From contig OY728123.1 of the NCBI GenBank assembly GCA_963277665.1, positions 627,872,915 through 627,936,914 on the forward strand: DNA of 64,000 nt, written 5' to 3'. Each line of letters starts with the position of its first letter. Within the stretch, counting starts at the first letter, position 1. The notes under the pieces are model-generated. The model did no database searches. It was given only the letters and a program-made list of their open reading frames with translations, and had not been told where the DNA came from. Positions 62,941 through 64,000 of this stretch are shown here, piece after piece. Origin of the DNA: Viscum album. Taxonomy: Eukaryota; Streptophyta; Magnoliopsida; Santalales; Viscaceae. Position numbers and translations under genes: made by a program.

Positions 62941-64000
62941 TGTATAATATATTTTGTGTTAAAAAAAAATTCCTATTTGATTCTAATTATTCCCTACATT
63001 GATTTTTATTAGTTTTTTTTGAATAGGGGTTTGATAATTGATGTATGGAGAATGGGAAACGGATTGGGTTGTTTAGTGTTTGAAGAGCTACTAAATAATC
63101 TCTTATGGAAAAAACAACTAGGTGGTGGGATCCTAATAGGTCTATAGAATTTAACATATTCCACCATCCATACTATAGGATTCCATCATCCACATTGTGG
63201 TGGTTTTAATTGGTCGGTTAGGCCCATATGCTTTCTAGTAAAATTTGTTTGTGGTTTCATTAAATACACCAAGAGGATTTTACTTCTCCCACAATTTTAA
63301 TAGAATTTATTAACCAATTATTATACTAAATGTCCCATTTAAAATTTCAGATATCCCTTCATTCATGTAGGGATATATTATTTATCTCAACCAAGTTCAT
63401 CATGTTTGGGATGATCTAGAGATGACAATATATAGATATTTCCATATATCTATATAAAACACAACTTCCTCCTTGGGAGATGACCATGTATCTAGAATGG
63501 ATCAATGTATTCTATCTTTTCAAAATAATAATTCTTATTTTTTCATAAATTAGTTATGTATGAAACTTTTTTATAAATCCAATTCACTGGATAAATATCT
63601 ACCATTTCTTATGGGAATTTCTTGAGTTTTTTTAAGTCATCATCATAGACATCATCTTGACGGTAGAACAATAATGAAACTATAATCTGTTAACAATTAT
63701 TAGGAAGAATGATGGTGGATTTGATGTGACAATGACATCTCTTTAACCAAATCATTATTCCTTGTGAATGGTGGATGTTTCGTTGAAGGGTTCTTTAGAT
63801 CGATCATTTTGAGACTCTCTTCCTATGGAATCTCAAACATTGATATATTTTCCATTAACGAGTAGTTCATGGATCAATGTTATTTTCCTAAACATGTTTT
63901 TATATTCTTTAATTGATGATTAATTTATAACCCTTTCCTAAATATATAATGTATCGTGTGAATTGACATCACATTCTTCAAAATATCTTGGGACTTATTC
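62941..64000 (+). repeat. Element G 3' LTR (runs off the window)
   Basis: Begins TGTATAATATATTTTG, about 90 bases after the last integrase trace, and aligns patchily with 55609-56600. No polypurine tract is clear before it. Confidence 0.45.

Larger units (their letters stand above)
55609..64000 (+). mobile_element. Element G: old Ty3/gypsy retrotransposon, 3' end outside the window
   Basis: Starts with a well-kept TGTAACATCCC LTR end at 55609 inside copia element F. A matching LTR-like stretch begins at about 62941. Protease, RT, RNase H and integrase ghosts lie between in the gypsy order on the + strand (59.7-62.85 kb). The internal region and LTR lengths fit a chromovirus-like element of about 9-10 kb. 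No target duplication can be checked because the right end is missing. Confidence 0.65.

Noticed and set aside
1..64000. Possible bacterial-type systems, operons, CRISPR arrays or tRNA genes
   Set aside because: No coding density, no ribosome-binding pattern, no regular spaced repeats and no cloverleaf-like segment were seen; all recognised proteins are plant-type retroelement or transposon remnants.

Overview
This 64 kb window has no recognisable host gene. It is AT-rich, gene-free nuclear DNA made almost entirely of transposable elements, and the families point to a seed plant: Ty3/gypsy chromoviruses primed by initiator-Met tRNA, a Ty1/copia element and a CACTA transposon with a GTCxGTTTTT/AAAACxGACGC sub-terminal repeat array. 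I cannot name the species. I saw no tRNA or rRNA gene and no organellar or bacterial sequence.

The most complete element (D) is a Ty3/gypsy LTR retrotransposon at 33561-46480. It has two LTRs of about 3.98 kb, a 5-bp target duplication (attta), a primer binding site, a gag-pol gene with all domains (Gag, two zinc knuckles, protease, reverse transcriptase, RNase H, integrase, chromodomain-like tail), and a polypurine tract. Long LTRs, one continuous gag-pol and the integrase tail fit the Tekay/Del chromovirus lineage. It is dead: 20 premature stops, two single-base frame changes, and altered catalytic residues in RT (FIDD to FIDN) and RNase H.

Around it lie much older copies with almost no open frames, visible only as conserved-motif ghosts. 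Reading these ghosts across the gaps gives a nested order. Element A (+ strand) has Gag near 7.73 kb and the start of RT ending at 9.21 kb. It resumes with RT, RNase H and integrase at 31.49-33.56 kb and, beyond D, with the integrase C-terminus at 46.49-47.2 kb. Element B (+ strand, about 9.21-31.49 kb) sits inside A's RT; it has 2.5 kb LTRs at both ends and Gag, protease and RT at 12.5-14.58 kb. Element C (- strand, about 14.58-26.83 kb) sits inside B's RT, after which B's RT, RNase H and integrase resume at 26.83 kb. C is an old relative of D, with 3.7-3.9 kb LTRs. D sits inside A's integrase.

Right of this stack, a 1,687-bp CACTA element (48188-49874, 3-bp duplication aga) lies in what is probably A's 3' LTR. 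A decayed Ty1/copia element (about 51-55.6 kb, + strand) is cut off at 55609 by a further Ty3/gypsy fossil G (+ strand), whose pol runs from 59.7 to 62.85 kb and whose 3' LTR runs off the window. At the far left, a - strand integrase tail (about 1.13-1.41 kb) marks one more old gypsy copy. Stretches at 1.4-7.7 kb, 49.9-52.9 kb and 57.2-59.7 kb are probably LTR and leader remnants that I could not assign.

Boundaries of D and of the CACTA element are exact to a few bases. Those of A, B, C, F and G are estimates from weak similarity read by eye.
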